Shown here piece by piece: positions 1 through 6,929 of a stretch of DNA of 11,466 nt. The stretch spans positions 1 to 11,466 of the forward strand of contig NZ_NPEF01000129.1 in the NCBI RefSeq assembly GCF_002811955.1, in the 5' to 3' direction. The stretch's first letter is position 1. Each line of letters opens with the position of its first letter. This DNA comes from Leptospira ellisii. GTDB lineage: Bacteria > Spirochaetota > Leptospiria > Leptospirales > Leptospiraceae. Under the pieces are notes generated by a model. That model saw nothing but the letters and a program-made list of their open reading frames with translations, was not told where the DNA came from and searched no databases. The position numbers and the translations under genes were made by a program.

Positions 1-2243
1 AACATCCGTCCGCGGATAAACTTCAGATCGCGCAAGTGACCGACGGCTCGATAAAATCGCAGATCGTTACCGGTGCTACGAACGTAAAAACGGGCGATCT
101 GGTTCCGCTCGCGATTCCGGGCGCCAAGTTGGGGGATAAACAAATCCTAGAATCGGAATTGAGAGGCGTTAAAAGTTCGGGAATGCTCTGTTCCGAAAAA
201 GAGCTTTCGCTGGCGGAGGAAAGTTCCGGGGTTTGGATCTTAAACGGTCTGGATGGAGCACGACCCGGAATCACGATCCGTTCCTTTTTACACTACGACG
301 ACATCGTATTCGACGTTGATAATAAATCGATCACGCATAGACCCGATCTTTGGAATCATTTCGGATTCGCGAGGGAACTTGCGGCGCAGTTGAAACTTCC
401 AGTTAAATACAATCCGTTCGATTCCCTTTGGAATTTCGATCTATCTCTGCCGCTTCCGAAAGTATTAGAAAATCAGAATGCACATTCCTACTACGCCGCT
501 TCCGTCCGAGACATTTTGGTCGGACCTTCCAAGAGGAAATTCCAAGCCAGACTTCAAAAGTGCGGCATCCGATCGATCAATAACGTGGTCGACGTATCCA
601 ATTACGTGATGTTGGAAATGGGACAACCCACTCACTTTTTCGATAAGAAATTTCTCGAAAGTCAAGGTGGCGTTTCCCTCGAAGTTTCTTTCGCGAAAAA
701 AGGGGAAAGTTTTTTACTTTTGGACGATACGTCTCCCGCGTTGGAGGAGGAAACCCTTTTGATCCGCAATCAGGGGAAACCCGTCGCGATCGCGGGAGTG
801 ATGGGAGGAAGGGAATCCGCGGTTCAATCCGAAACTTCCGAGTTGGTGATGGAATCGGCTGTGTTTGCGCGGGAACGCGTGCGCAAGTCCATTCGTCAAA
901 CCGGCATCCGTTCCGATTCTTCCGTTCGATATGAAAAGGGATTGGAAGCCACCACGACCCTTCCCGTGATTCGACGCGCGTTGAATCTTTTAAGGGAAAA
1001 CGGTTGTCCGGATTTGAAGGCTTCCGAACCTTTCGGATTTTTACATTCGCCTCATAAGGAAGTTCACATCCATACGAACATCCATTTTATCAACGCGAAG
1101 TTGGGAACTGAACTTTCCAAAGGGGACGTCACCGATATTTTGGAAAGACTTCAATTCACCGTTTCCTGGAAAGGGGAAAATTTGGAGGTGTTGGTTCCTA
1201 AGTTTCGTCACAATTACGACGTGACGATTCCCGAGGATCTGGTCGAGGAAATCGGAAGAACGAGGGGATATGATACGATCCAAGTGGCCCCGGTTTTGGC
1301 GGAGGTAAGGACTCCGATCCGGAATTTGAGTCGGGAATTGGAGCGGAAGTGTAAGACTTTTTTCGCGGGAACTCTGGGATATAACGAGGTTTATAATTAT
1401 TCCTTTCAATCCCTCCGTGAGAATTCCTTGGACGGAAATCCTTCGCTTTCGGTGAAGATCAAAAACGAAATGCCGGAAGAACAATCCGTATTGCGGAATT
1501 CCCTTTTACCTTCGCTTTTAAAAAACGTCAGAACCAATCAGGATCGATTCGAGACGATTCGTATTTTCGAATTCGGGAGAGCGTATTTCGATCTGCCCGA
1601 GCCGCAGAACGAGAAAAAATTCCTGGCATTCGCGGCTTCTTTCGATCGTAAAAGTTCGGATTCGGACGTGAAACTTTTGGAGGAGGATTTTTTGAACGTG
1701 CGCAGCGGAATCGAATCCTTCCTACATTCTATTAAGATTTATGAATATTCTTGGGAAATAAAGCGGCAGACGTTTTTTCATTCCGGGGCGGCACTTGCGC
1801 TTTTCGTGGATTCCCGGATCGTGGGGGTTTTGGGTTACGTTCATCCCGCCGTTTTGGATTCCTTCGAATTGAAAAAACGGGTGATCTACGGTTCCTTCGA
1901 TTTCGAACCGCTCGTCGAACTTTGGAATGCGAACCGTAAAGTTTCGAAATTTACGGCGCCTTCCCAGTTTCCCGAGGCCGAGATAGACCTTTCGATTCTG
2001 ATCGGCGAAACGGAAACGACCGATCGTTTTACGGATCTGGTAAAAAAGGAGAATATTCCGGAACTCGCGGATTTTTGGGTGTATTCCCAGTTTACGGGCG
2101 GTAATATTCCCGAAGGAAAACGTTCCGTAAGTTACCGTTTCCGTCTGGTGAACTACGAAAAGACGTTCACGCAGGAACGGATCAAGGAGATCTCGGATCG
2201 ATTGGTTTCTTTGGCGGGCAAAAACGGATTCGTTCTACGCTGA
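1..2243 (+). CDS. pheT: Phenylalanine--tRNA ligase beta subunit, 5'-truncated by window edge
   Basis: This is the beta chain of the cytoplasmic alpha2-beta2 enzyme that charges tRNA-Phe. The reading frame is open from base 3 (first visible residues [12 protein letters not shown]), so the GTG at 36 is internal and the true start lies upstream of the window. About 746 residues are visible; the family is usually near 800. Visible domains in order: the EMAP/OB-type tRNA-binding domain (HPSADKL to [11 protein letters not shown]); the B3/B4 editing domain, with [10 protein letters not shown] near residue 110 and [22 protein letters not shown] near 190-210; the B5 region with [21 protein letters not shown] near 400; the catalytic-like core ([21 protein letters not shown]); and a C-terminal FDX-ACB anticodon-binding domain from FPEAEIDLS to the end. 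No frameshift is visible. pheS is not in the window. The next gene follows after 28 bp on the same strand, so co-transcription is likely. Confidence 0.97.
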   Translation, partial: HPSADKLQIAQVTDGSIKSQIVTGATNVKTGDLVPLAIPGAKLGDKQILESELRGVKSSGMLCSEKELSLAEESSGVWILNGLDGARPGITIRSFLHYDDIVFDVDNKSITHRPDLWNHFGFARELAAQLKLPVKYNPFDSLWNFDLSLPLPKVLENQNAHSYYAASVRDILVGPSKRKFQARLQKCGIRSINNVVDVSNYVMLEMGQPTHFFDKKFLESQGGVSLEVSFAKKGESFLLLDDTSPALEEETLLIRNQGKPVAIAGVMGGRESAVQSETSELVMESAVFARERVRKSIRQTGIRSDSSVRYEKGLEATTTLPVIRRALNLLRENGCPDLKASEPFGFLHSPHKEVHIHTNIHFINAKLGTELSKGDVTDILERLQFTVSWKGENLEVLVPKFRHNYDVTIPEDLVEEIGRTRGYDTIQVAPVLAEVRTPIRNLSRELERKCKTFFAGTLGYNEVYNYSFQSLRENSLDGNPSLSVKIKNEMPEEQSVLRNSLLPSLLKNVRTNQDRFETIRIFEFGRAYFDLPEPQNEKKFLAFAASFDRKSSDSDVKLLEEDFLNVRSGIESFLHSIKIYEYSWEIKRQTFFHSGAALALFVDSRIVGVLGYVHPAVLDSFELKKRVIYGSFDFEPLVELWNANRKVSKFTAPSQFPEAEIDLSILIGETETTDRFTDLVKKENIPELADFWVYSQFTGGNIPEGKRSVSYRFRLVNYEKTFTQERIKEISDRLVSLAGKNGFVLR

Positions 2244-2271
2244 ACGATCCCGCTTTCTTAAAAGGGTCGCA

Positions 2272-2841
2272 ATGAAAATTCACGAAACCGCGTTTATTCA
2301 TCCTCAGGCTACTGCGATCGGTCTTGTCGAAATGGGGCCGTATTCCTCCCTTTGGCCGGGAGCCGTCGTAAGGGCGGATATGAATCGGATCGTACTCGGA
2401 GAAGGCGTGAACATCCAGGACAATTCCACCTTGCATACGGATTCGAGCCGGGGGATCACCGTCGGCGAATACACGTTAGTCGGTCATAACTCCATGTTGC
2501 ACGGCTGTACGATCGGACGGGGTTGTCTGATCGGAATCGGAAGTGTGGTTCTGGACGAAGCGGAGATCGGAGACGGCGCGATGATCATGGCGGGTTGTAT
2601 GATTCGAGGCGGAAAAAAAATCCCCTCAGGGGCTATGGTGATCCAAAAAAACGGGGAACTCAAAATTTTCGAAGGTAAGGCCAAACCTGTGATGAGCGTC
2701 GCCGGTTGTTTGGAATATATCGCGCTTGCCGAACGTTTTAAAAAAGGAATTTTCGGACCTTTTTCCGCCGAAGAGGAAACGGAATTTCAAAATCGAGCGA
2801 AAGTCCTTTTGGAAAAAATGGGAATTCCCTTCAAGGCGTAA
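2272..2841 (+). CDS. Gamma-class carbonic anhydrase-like hexapeptide-repeat protein
   Basis: A 189-residue left-handed beta-helix protein of the YrdA/PaaY/gamma-carbonic anhydrase type. Hexapeptide repeats run from about residue 13 to 120 (for example VVRADMNRIVLGEGVNIQDNS, then VGHNSMLHGCTIGRGCLIG). The three trimer-interface histidines that bind the metal in this family are present as H55, H72 and H77, and the conserved R34, D36, Q49 and D50 are also seen. A helical tail follows (LEYIALAERFKKGIF). Length is typical. Many YrdA-like members show no measured anhydrase activity, so hydration of CO2 is inferred from the retained residues and is not certain. The ATG is preceded by a modest AAGGG. 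The gene lies 28 bp after pheT with no terminator between, so it probably belongs to that transcript. It is cytoplasmic, with no signal peptide. Confidence 0.9.
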   Translation: MKIHETAFIHPQATAIGLVEMGPYSSLWPGAVVRADMNRIVLGEGVNIQDNSTLHTDSSRGITVGEYTLVGHNSMLHGCTIGRGCLIGIGSVVLDEAEIGDGAMIMAGCMIRGGKKIPSGAMVIQKNGELKIFEGKAKPVMSVAGCLEYIALAERFKKGIFGPFSAEEETEFQNRAKVLLEKMGIPFKA

Positions 2842-2997
2842 AAACGTTTTTGATTTCGATTCGGTTCGATTGATTCGCCGAATTCGAGCCCAGGCTTCGT
2901 TCCGTCTTTGGGAAAATTCTTTCCCCGTTTAAACTTCAGGCATTTTGAATTTAGCGGAAATGTATATTATGATTGTATAATGTATAGCTCAAGCGTT
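2842..2997. other. Convergent intergenic region with weak stem-loops and an AT-rich island
   Basis: This 156-bp gap separates the plus-strand gamma-CA gene from the minus-strand lipoprotein gene, tail to tail. It holds AAAAACGTTTTT (2840-2851), a weak inverted repeat ATTCGG/CCGAAT (2859-2864 and 2878-2883), and a short hairpin GGGAAA/TTTCCC (2910-2925) followed by CGTTT. The last could be a poor intrinsic terminator for the pheT transcript. No strong GC stem with a T tract is seen. The 2960-2992 part is AT-rich and promoter-like and is listed separately. No ORF was found here that I would call a gene. Confidence 0.5.
2964..2992 (-). promoter_or_regulatory. Sigma70-like promoter candidate reading away from the lipoprotein gene
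   Basis: On the minus strand, TTGAGC (2987-2992) is followed by exactly 17 bp and TAATAT (2964-2969). A perfect TATAAT also lies on the plus strand at 2976-2981, without a good -35 box. No gene starts downstream in either direction: minus-strand reading would run antisense into the gamma-CA gene, and plus-strand reading would run antisense into the lipoprotein gene. This is either a chance AT-rich island or the promoter of a small or antisense RNA. Confidence 0.35.
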
Positions 2998-3642
2998 CTA
3001 TAGTTTTTCGAACTTGGAGAATAGATCCAGAATTTTCGGACCTTTGTTTCCCAAATCCTTTTCCAAAAAGGTTCCGGTGAAGATGTGGGCCTTTTTATTC
3101 AAGATGAAGACGAGTTGATAGTTGTGCAGTTTCAGAGTCCGTTCGCCGAAGGTTTGTTCGAAACGGCTTTCCAAAAGCGCCGATTCTATTCCGTGAATTT
3201 TGGATTTTTTAGGCTGCTGGATCATCTCGTATTTTTGAAATACGGTCGGGTAATATCCCGTCACCGCGGAGATGTATTGGTCCAAGGTTATGTTTCGCGG
3301 TTGTTTGGAAAGATCCTCCACGGCGTAATTGACGTTCGTATTAAATGGAGAGGCTTCCGGACTTCCCACCGGATATTCGAAAAGGAAAAAATTGATTCCG
3401 GCGACCTCCAAAGCCTTTTTGATCGTGCCCGATTGATCGCCTTCGGCCGCGAGTTGTTGCGCTTGATGAATCAATTCCGGATTGTCGCCGTAGTGCCAAC
3501 CCTCGTAGTTGAGCGAAAGATTTAAGGAGGGAATTTCGATCACCTTGGAATTCGGACTTTCTTTCAGACTTTTCTTACAGGAACTCGAAACGGTGAAACT
3601 AAGGATCGAGATAAGAAGAATGGATAATAAAGATCGTTTCAT
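2998..3642 (-). CDS. Putative lipoprotein of unknown function, possibly PsbP/MOG1/DcrB-like fold
   Basis: The gene encodes 214 residues from the ATG at 3642. That start is chosen because AAAGGA lies 9 nt upstream and the protein then opens with a normal export signal, MKRSLLSILLISILSFTVSSSC; a longer upstream reading to 3696 would bury this signal. The Cys at residue 22 after VSSS fits the relaxed lipobox of spirochaetal lipoproteins, so the protein is probably lipid-anchored in the inner or outer membrane. The mature part has one domain: IPSLNLSLNY near the start, INFFLFEYP, NVNYAVEDLS, then YQLVFILNKKAHIFTGTFLEKD and a C-terminal helix ILDLFSKFEKL. This order resembles PsbP/MOG1/DcrB-type small beta-sandwich proteins, but that is a shape-based guess. 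No catalytic motif is visible. Upstream is the COX IV terminator, so it has its own transcript. Confidence 0.85.
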   Translation of the reverse strand: MKRSLLSILLISILSFTVSSSCKKSLKESPNSKVIEIPSLNLSLNYEGWHYGDNPELIHQAQQLAAEGDQSGTIKKALEVAGINFFLFEYPVGSPEASPFNTNVNYAVEDLSKQPRNITLDQYISAVTGYYPTVFQKYEMIQQPKKSKIHGIESALLESRFEQTFGERTLKLHNYQLVFILNKKAHIFTGTFLEKDLGNKGPKILDLFSKFEKL

Positions 3643-3704
3643 AAGTTTCCGTCCTTTAGAAAGGGAAACCTTGCCCCGTATCTCGAAAAAAGCCAATCAA
3701 ATTA

Positions 3705-3736
3705 AAATAAAAAAGCCGACTTCAAGTCGGCTTTTT
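3705..3736 (-). terminator. Intrinsic terminator of the COX IV gene
   Basis: GCCGACT (3715-3721) pairs perfectly with AGTCGGC (3725-3731) across a 3-nt loop. On the minus strand the stem is followed by a long T-rich tract (bases 3714 down to about 3705 are A-rich on the plus strand). It lies about 33 bp after the stop of the minus-strand COX IV gene and upstream of the lipoprotein start. A T5 run on the other side would also allow plus-strand termination. Confidence 0.9.
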
Positions 3737-3769
3737 GTTTCGTAGATTTTGAAATTCGAAACGGCTAGA

Positions 3770-4354
3770 TTAGAATGCGAATGAAATCAACACCTTGAAT
3801 CTTGTATAGATGTCTGCCGCCGAAAAACCGAACAAAAGCAGAAGGAAAAACAATCCGGAACCGAAGATCACTCTGTTCAGAACGGTATCGTATTTCAAGT
3901 GCATGAAATAACCGAGAACCAAAGACGCCTTTACGGTCGCGACCGCCATCGCGATGATTACGTTCATGGCGCCGAAGTCGATTCCCGCGACCCAAACCGT
4001 TACAAAGGTAAAAAAGATCAACGTCGCGAAGATAAGGGAATAGGTTTTCACGGAAATGATATGATGAGAACCGTGACCTTCTTCCGTATGAGCCGCTTGT
4101 ACGGGAGCGCCTTTGAGTTTTTCCTGTCCTCTTAAAACCGCCTCTTGCAACGCTTTTCCGAGTTTGTTATCCTTGTTTCTGGCGATAAAGTCTTGGAGTT
4201 TGTTTTCTTCCAGAACTTGAGAAAGAAAGTTCACGGTAAAACCAGCGAGAGTCGCGTTGACGATCGCTCCTGCTCCGACCACAAATCCGGTGAAGGGGAT
4301 CAAAAACCCGATACTTACGATTACATAGAGTGCGTAGTTTAAAAACAGTTCCAT
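3770..4354 (-). CDS. Cytochrome c oxidase subunit IV family protein, N-terminally extended
   Basis: This is a small membrane subunit of an aa3/caa3-type haem-copper terminal oxidase, acting in the inner membrane in support of the catalytic subunits. The C-terminal half (about residues 95-185) matches the bacterial subunit IV family: a His-rich lead-in (HTEEGHGSHH), KTY, helix 104-124 ending VWVAGIDFG, helix 128-150 with MAVATVKASLVLGYFMHLKYD, and helix 161-180. Family members are often about 100-120 residues, whereas this one has 194. The extra N-terminus has a hydrophobic stretch (residues 5-45) and a charged helical linker (46-85). The ATG has AGGA 6 nt upstream. No coxA, B or C gene is adjacent: the gene stands alone, with a terminator after it and a 108-bp structured leader before it. 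It is a confident family call; the role of the extension is unknown. Confidence 0.88.
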   Translation of the reverse strand: MELFLNYALYVIVSIGFLIPFTGFVVGAGAIVNATLAGFTVNFLSQVLEENKLQDFIARNKDNKLGKALQEAVLRGQEKLKGAPVQAAHTEEGHGSHHIISVKTYSLIFATLIFFTFVTVWVAGIDFGAMNVIIAMAVATVKASLVLGYFMHLKYDTVLNRVIFGSGLFFLLLLFGFSAADIYTRFKVLISFAF

Positions 4355-4373
4355 TTTTTATCCTGAATTGGGA

Positions 4374-4391
4374 CCGCAGAAATTTCCGCGG
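4374..4391. promoter_or_regulatory. 18-bp near-perfect palindrome in the COX IV leader
   Basis: CCGCAGAAATTTCCGCGG is palindromic except for one mismatched pair. It lies 20-37 bp before the COX IV ATG, just upstream of its SD. It could be an operator or an RNA stem-loop near the ribosome binding site. Confidence 0.4.
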
Positions 4392-4403
4392 ATGGTTTTC
4401 CGG

Positions 4404-4415
4404 GCGGTAAACCGC
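4404..4415. promoter_or_regulatory. Second GC-rich hairpin in the COX IV leader
   Basis: GCGGT (4404-4408) and ACCGC (4411-4415) form a perfect 5-bp stem with a 2-base spacer. It is 12 bp further from COX IV than the 18-bp palindrome. Both elements use the same GCGG/CCGC words, so they could pair with each other in an alternative RNA fold. Confidence 0.35.
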
Positions 4416-4462
4416 AACCTAAAGGACATCCTGACAAGGTCTGTAAAAGCCTCAAGTACATT

Positions 4463-5707
4463 TCAAAGAATCCGTTTTCTCCATTCCGAACGAAATTTCT
4501 GAATTACCTCCGAAAGAGAATCCGTTTCGTTTTTCGGAAATTCCGCGAGAATCCAAGAAGTTCCGTATGACTTACCGGACAGAAAACGGTCGGGTGTTAG
4601 AGGAAGAAGGTTTGCTCCGATCGATTTTCCCCAAGTGACGATCCAATTCGGATAATCGGGAATCGGCCGTTTTAAGGGAAGAGAAAGAAGCACGTTTCGT
4701 TTTCCGGTGAATTCCGTTTTTGCACGGATCGAATCCGATGTCATGAATTCAAGAAGCATTCGTCCCATAGACCAGCGGAAATTCGCTTCGCTCATTCTTC
4801 TCCATTGGATGGAATTTTGAGAACGAAACTCAAAGCCGTCGATCGATACCGGCCCGGAATATTCTGGTGCGAACGTTTTTGATAGGGAAGTTACGATCGA
4901 TTCCAATTCGTAGGAAATTCGTTCCGATTCTTCGGGGAAGGCCAGGGCGGCTCCGAGATATTTGCCGCGGTCGTCGCAGAGTTGGATCGTAGATCCTAAG
5001 GTGGTCGGAACTCCGGAAGAAAATTCATACAAACACGAAAAATCGGATTCTCTGGTAAGCCAGGGTTCGGCCACGCAGGGAAATACGGAGGCGATGGAGG
5101 GGTTTGTTTCGAATTCCGAAAAATTCCATTCGTTTTGTCCGCCCAAACCGAGAAGTTTATGTCTTCCCGAAAATCCGAATTCCGGTTTGAGAACGATCGA
5201 TTGGATACGGAGTTCCGACCACTCCCGAAACACCGCAGCAAGATCCGAATGCCGCTCCAGAATCCGAGTGGAAATTTCTTGATACCCCCGTTCGTCTTTC
5301 CATAAAGTGGATCGGATTTTAGAATTGAACTTTCGGGAACGTTCCAGGAGTTTTCGGGATATCCGAACTTCTCCCGTTTCCGAGATTTCGGAAACGGCTC
5401 CCCATTCCCCCCAGATCGTTTCGGAAAAGCGGGACGGATCGAAGGAGGGGATCCTCGTTCTACTTTCGGAATCGCGACGGAATAACAAAACGTCCGTTAG
5501 TTGAATCCCTTTTTCGTTCCAATACCGGACCCAATTCGGATCCGGTTCTTCCCCCAAGAGCATGACCGTTTTCGGAAAACGCAGGGATTGAAAAAGATAG
5601 AATAACGTTTCGAGTGTGCGGTTCTTTAGTTCCAGTCCTTCCGGCGCGATTTGCCCCGTTCTCAATTCCTCCTCAAAATATCCGTTAAATCTGCAGTAAC
5701 GAGTCAT
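4463..5707 (-). CDS. Uncharacterised ATP-grasp-like protein
   Basis: A 414-residue cytoplasmic protein with no signal peptide or membrane segment. Features that suggest an ATP-grasp fold: IVLKPEFGFSGRH near residues 171-182, where the Lys and the Gly-rich turn resemble the ATP-binding strand and loop; AEPWLTRESDFS near 213-223; IDGFEF near 289-294; and SEANFRWSMG near 306-315, where E307, N309 and R311 resemble the Mg2+/substrate-binding end of ATP-grasp ligases. The N-terminal 150 residues would be the pre-ATP-grasp part. Members of this superfamily join a carboxylate to an amine or thiol using ATP, but the substrate cannot be told here. The start is uncertain: the ATG at 5707 is used, and an in-frame TTG at 5740 would add 11 residues; neither has a good SD. 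It is divergent from the secreted protein gene and lies 108 bp upstream of COX IV on the same strand. Confidence 0.75.
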   Translation of the reverse strand: MTRYCRFNGYFEEELRTGQIAPEGLELKNRTLETLFYLFQSLRFPKTVMLLGEEPDPNWVRYWNEKGIQLTDVLLFRRDSESRTRIPSFDPSRFSETIWGEWGAVSEISETGEVRISRKLLERSRKFNSKIRSTLWKDERGYQEISTRILERHSDLAAVFREWSELRIQSIVLKPEFGFSGRHKLLGLGGQNEWNFSEFETNPSIASVFPCVAEPWLTRESDFSCLYEFSSGVPTTLGSTIQLCDDRGKYLGAALAFPEESERISYELESIVTSLSKTFAPEYSGPVSIDGFEFRSQNSIQWRRMSEANFRWSMGRMLLEFMTSDSIRAKTEFTGKRNVLLSLPLKRPIPDYPNWIVTWGKSIGANLLPLTPDRFLSGKSYGTSWILAEFPKNETDSLSEVIQKFRSEWRKRIL

Positions 5708-5723
5708 AATGTCCGAAAAATTT

Positions 5724-5740
5724 TTGATTTGTAAAATCAA
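5724..5740. repeat. Inverted repeat TTGATTT-GTA-AAATCAA
   Basis: A perfect 7-bp inverted repeat with a 3-bp centre lies in the divergent gap between the ATP-grasp-like gene and the secreted protein gene. If the first gene starts at ATG 5707, the repeat is in its leader or promoter region and may be an operator. If it starts at TTG 5740, the repeat is coding. Confidence 0.35.
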
Positions 5741-5749
5741 GAACGGGGG

Positions 5750-5771
5750 ATCAGAATTTCGATAATCTGAT
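5750..5771. promoter_or_regulatory. Operator-like inverted repeat before the secreted protein gene
   Basis: ATCAGA (5750-5755) and TCTGAT (5766-5771) are separated by 10 bp, a layout typical of a dimeric regulator site. It overlaps a possible -10 (GATAAT, 5761-5766) and ends just before the AAGGG SD of the gene starting at 5785. An RNA hairpin is an alternative explanation. Confidence 0.35.
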
Positions 5772-5784
5772 TAAGGGCAACTCT

Positions 5785-6579
5785 ATGAACATCCGTATTT
5801 TATCATTTCTGGCGATTCTTTCCTTATCGGGAATCGGCGCCGCGCCGAACAAAGTGCTGACCTTGGAAGAAAAGGAAGAACAAAGACAGATCGAAGCCGT
5901 ACGCAAAGGCGGATTCACGGATATAGAGGTGGATAATCTCCATTCTTCGATCGCCGGAAACATCATGAGAATCAACAATCTTCTCGGGAACGAAACGTAT
6001 AAAAAGGCGCTTCGTTATATCGAGGACGAACCGAGAGAGGCAACTAAATTCCTATTCCAAGATAAGGAAAATAAACAGTATTTGGAATTGGATCTGGGTT
6101 TGGGACAATCGTTCGCCGATTATCCGAAAACATATCTGTATCAGTCTCGCATTTATATTTATCCGGGAACGGACGGGCAATCCTTGGATAAGATCGTTCT
6201 TCAGTTTAAAAGAACGAACGCTAAGGGCGAGGTCTTTATCCGGGAGATGCGCCGTTTGATCAATAATTCTCCGAAAGGCCCCACCTTTTCCGGAGACGGA
6301 AAAAGAACCCCGAACAACAACAGCGAAATTCTTTTGGAATATTTTTCCAGTCACGATACGGATTTTCTCTGGCCGGACAATCCGATCCAACCCGTTCCAG
6401 CCAGCGTTACCACCAAACTACACGAAGCCGTCAACCCCCTTCCTTACAATAAACAAAGACAGATCATCCTTCAATACAAACGTTATTTGAGAAAGGTCGA
6501 TAAGATGGTCAGTTTGAAACTGCATACGATGGAATTGGATCAAAAGAGGATGATTTCCAAAATGCTCGAATTCCGTTGA
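5785..6579 (+). CDS. Secreted (periplasmic) protein of unknown function
   Basis: The gene encodes 264 residues. The N-terminus MNIRILSFLAILSLSGIGAA is a signal peptide with a probable signal peptidase I site near GIGAA and no lipobox Cys, so the mature protein (about 245 residues) is likely periplasmic. It is rich in charged residues and contains no Cys. It starts with a charged helix (LTLEEKEEQRQIEAVRKGG), has a middle part that looks like beta strands (YLELDLGLGQ, RIYIYPGTDGQSLDKIVLQF) and ends with long charged helices (KQRQIILQYKRYLRKVDKMV onward). I do not recognise the family. Leptospiral periplasmic flagellar coat proteins such as FcpA/FcpB share this general format, but that is only a possibility to test. 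The ATG has AAGGG about 8 nt upstream. The gene ends at a strong terminator shared with the convergent gene. Confidence 0.85.
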   Translation: MNIRILSFLAILSLSGIGAAPNKVLTLEEKEEQRQIEAVRKGGFTDIEVDNLHSSIAGNIMRINNLLGNETYKKALRYIEDEPREATKFLFQDKENKQYLELDLGLGQSFADYPKTYLYQSRIYIYPGTDGQSLDKIVLQFKRTNAKGEVFIREMRRLINNSPKGPTFSGDGKRTPNNNSEILLEYFSSHDTDFLWPDNPIQPVPASVTTKLHEAVNPLPYNKQRQIILQYKRYLRKVDKMVSLKLHTMELDQKRMISKMLEFR

Positions 6580-6613
6580 CCAGGAACTCGCACCGGATCG
6601 AAAACGGACGTAG

Positions 6614-6640
6614 AAAGCCGCGAAACGTTTCGCGGCTTTT

Positions 6641-6642
<2 letters not shown>
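6614..6642. terminator. Bidirectional intrinsic terminator between convergent genes
   Basis: A perfect 20-bp palindrome at 6617-6636 (arms GCCGCGAAAC and GTTTCGCGGC) is flanked by AAA on the left and a T6 run on the right. It ends the plus-strand secreted protein gene (stop at 6579) and lies directly after the minus-strand stop at 6641-6643, so it can serve both. Confidence 0.93.
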
Positions 6643-6850
<208 letters not shown>

Positions 6851-6878
6851 TTCTACCGATTACCTCTGTTTATAGAAT

Positions 6879-6921
6879 ATCCGAATCTTCGGGAAAAACA
6901 AGCGTTTCCTTCGATTCGGAT
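6879..6921. repeat. Long two-part stem-loop between the MFS gene and the small gene
   Basis: ATCCGAATC (6879-6887) pairs perfectly with GATTCGGAT (6913-6921). Inside, GGAAA (6892-6896) pairs with TTTCC (6905-6909), giving a 43-nt hairpin with a small internal loop. No T tract follows on the minus strand, so it is not a standard terminator. It ends 28 nt before the ATG of the small gene and could be a leader structure, an RNA processing site or a stability element. Confidence 0.5.
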
Positions 6922-6929
6922 CAGAACGT

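Noticed and set aside
1041..1484. 147-residue minus-strand ORF opposite pheT
   Set aside because: Antisense shadow of a confident gene, with no SD or recognisable domain.
36..2243. pheT starting at the GTG at 36
   Set aside because: The frame is open to the window edge, and the residues before it ([11 protein letters not shown]) belong to the conserved tRNA-binding domain.
2726..2932. 68-residue plus-strand ORF over the end of the gamma-CA gene
   Set aside because: Overlaps the real gene in another frame and gives a basic, low-complexity product without SD.
3643..3696. Longer start for the lipoprotein at 3696
   Set aside because: It would place 18 residues before a normal signal peptide and ignore the AAAGGA before ATG 3642.
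3085..3745. Plus-strand ORFs opposite the lipoprotein gene
   Set aside because: The minus strand has a proper signal peptide, SD and domain-like pattern; the plus-strand products do not.
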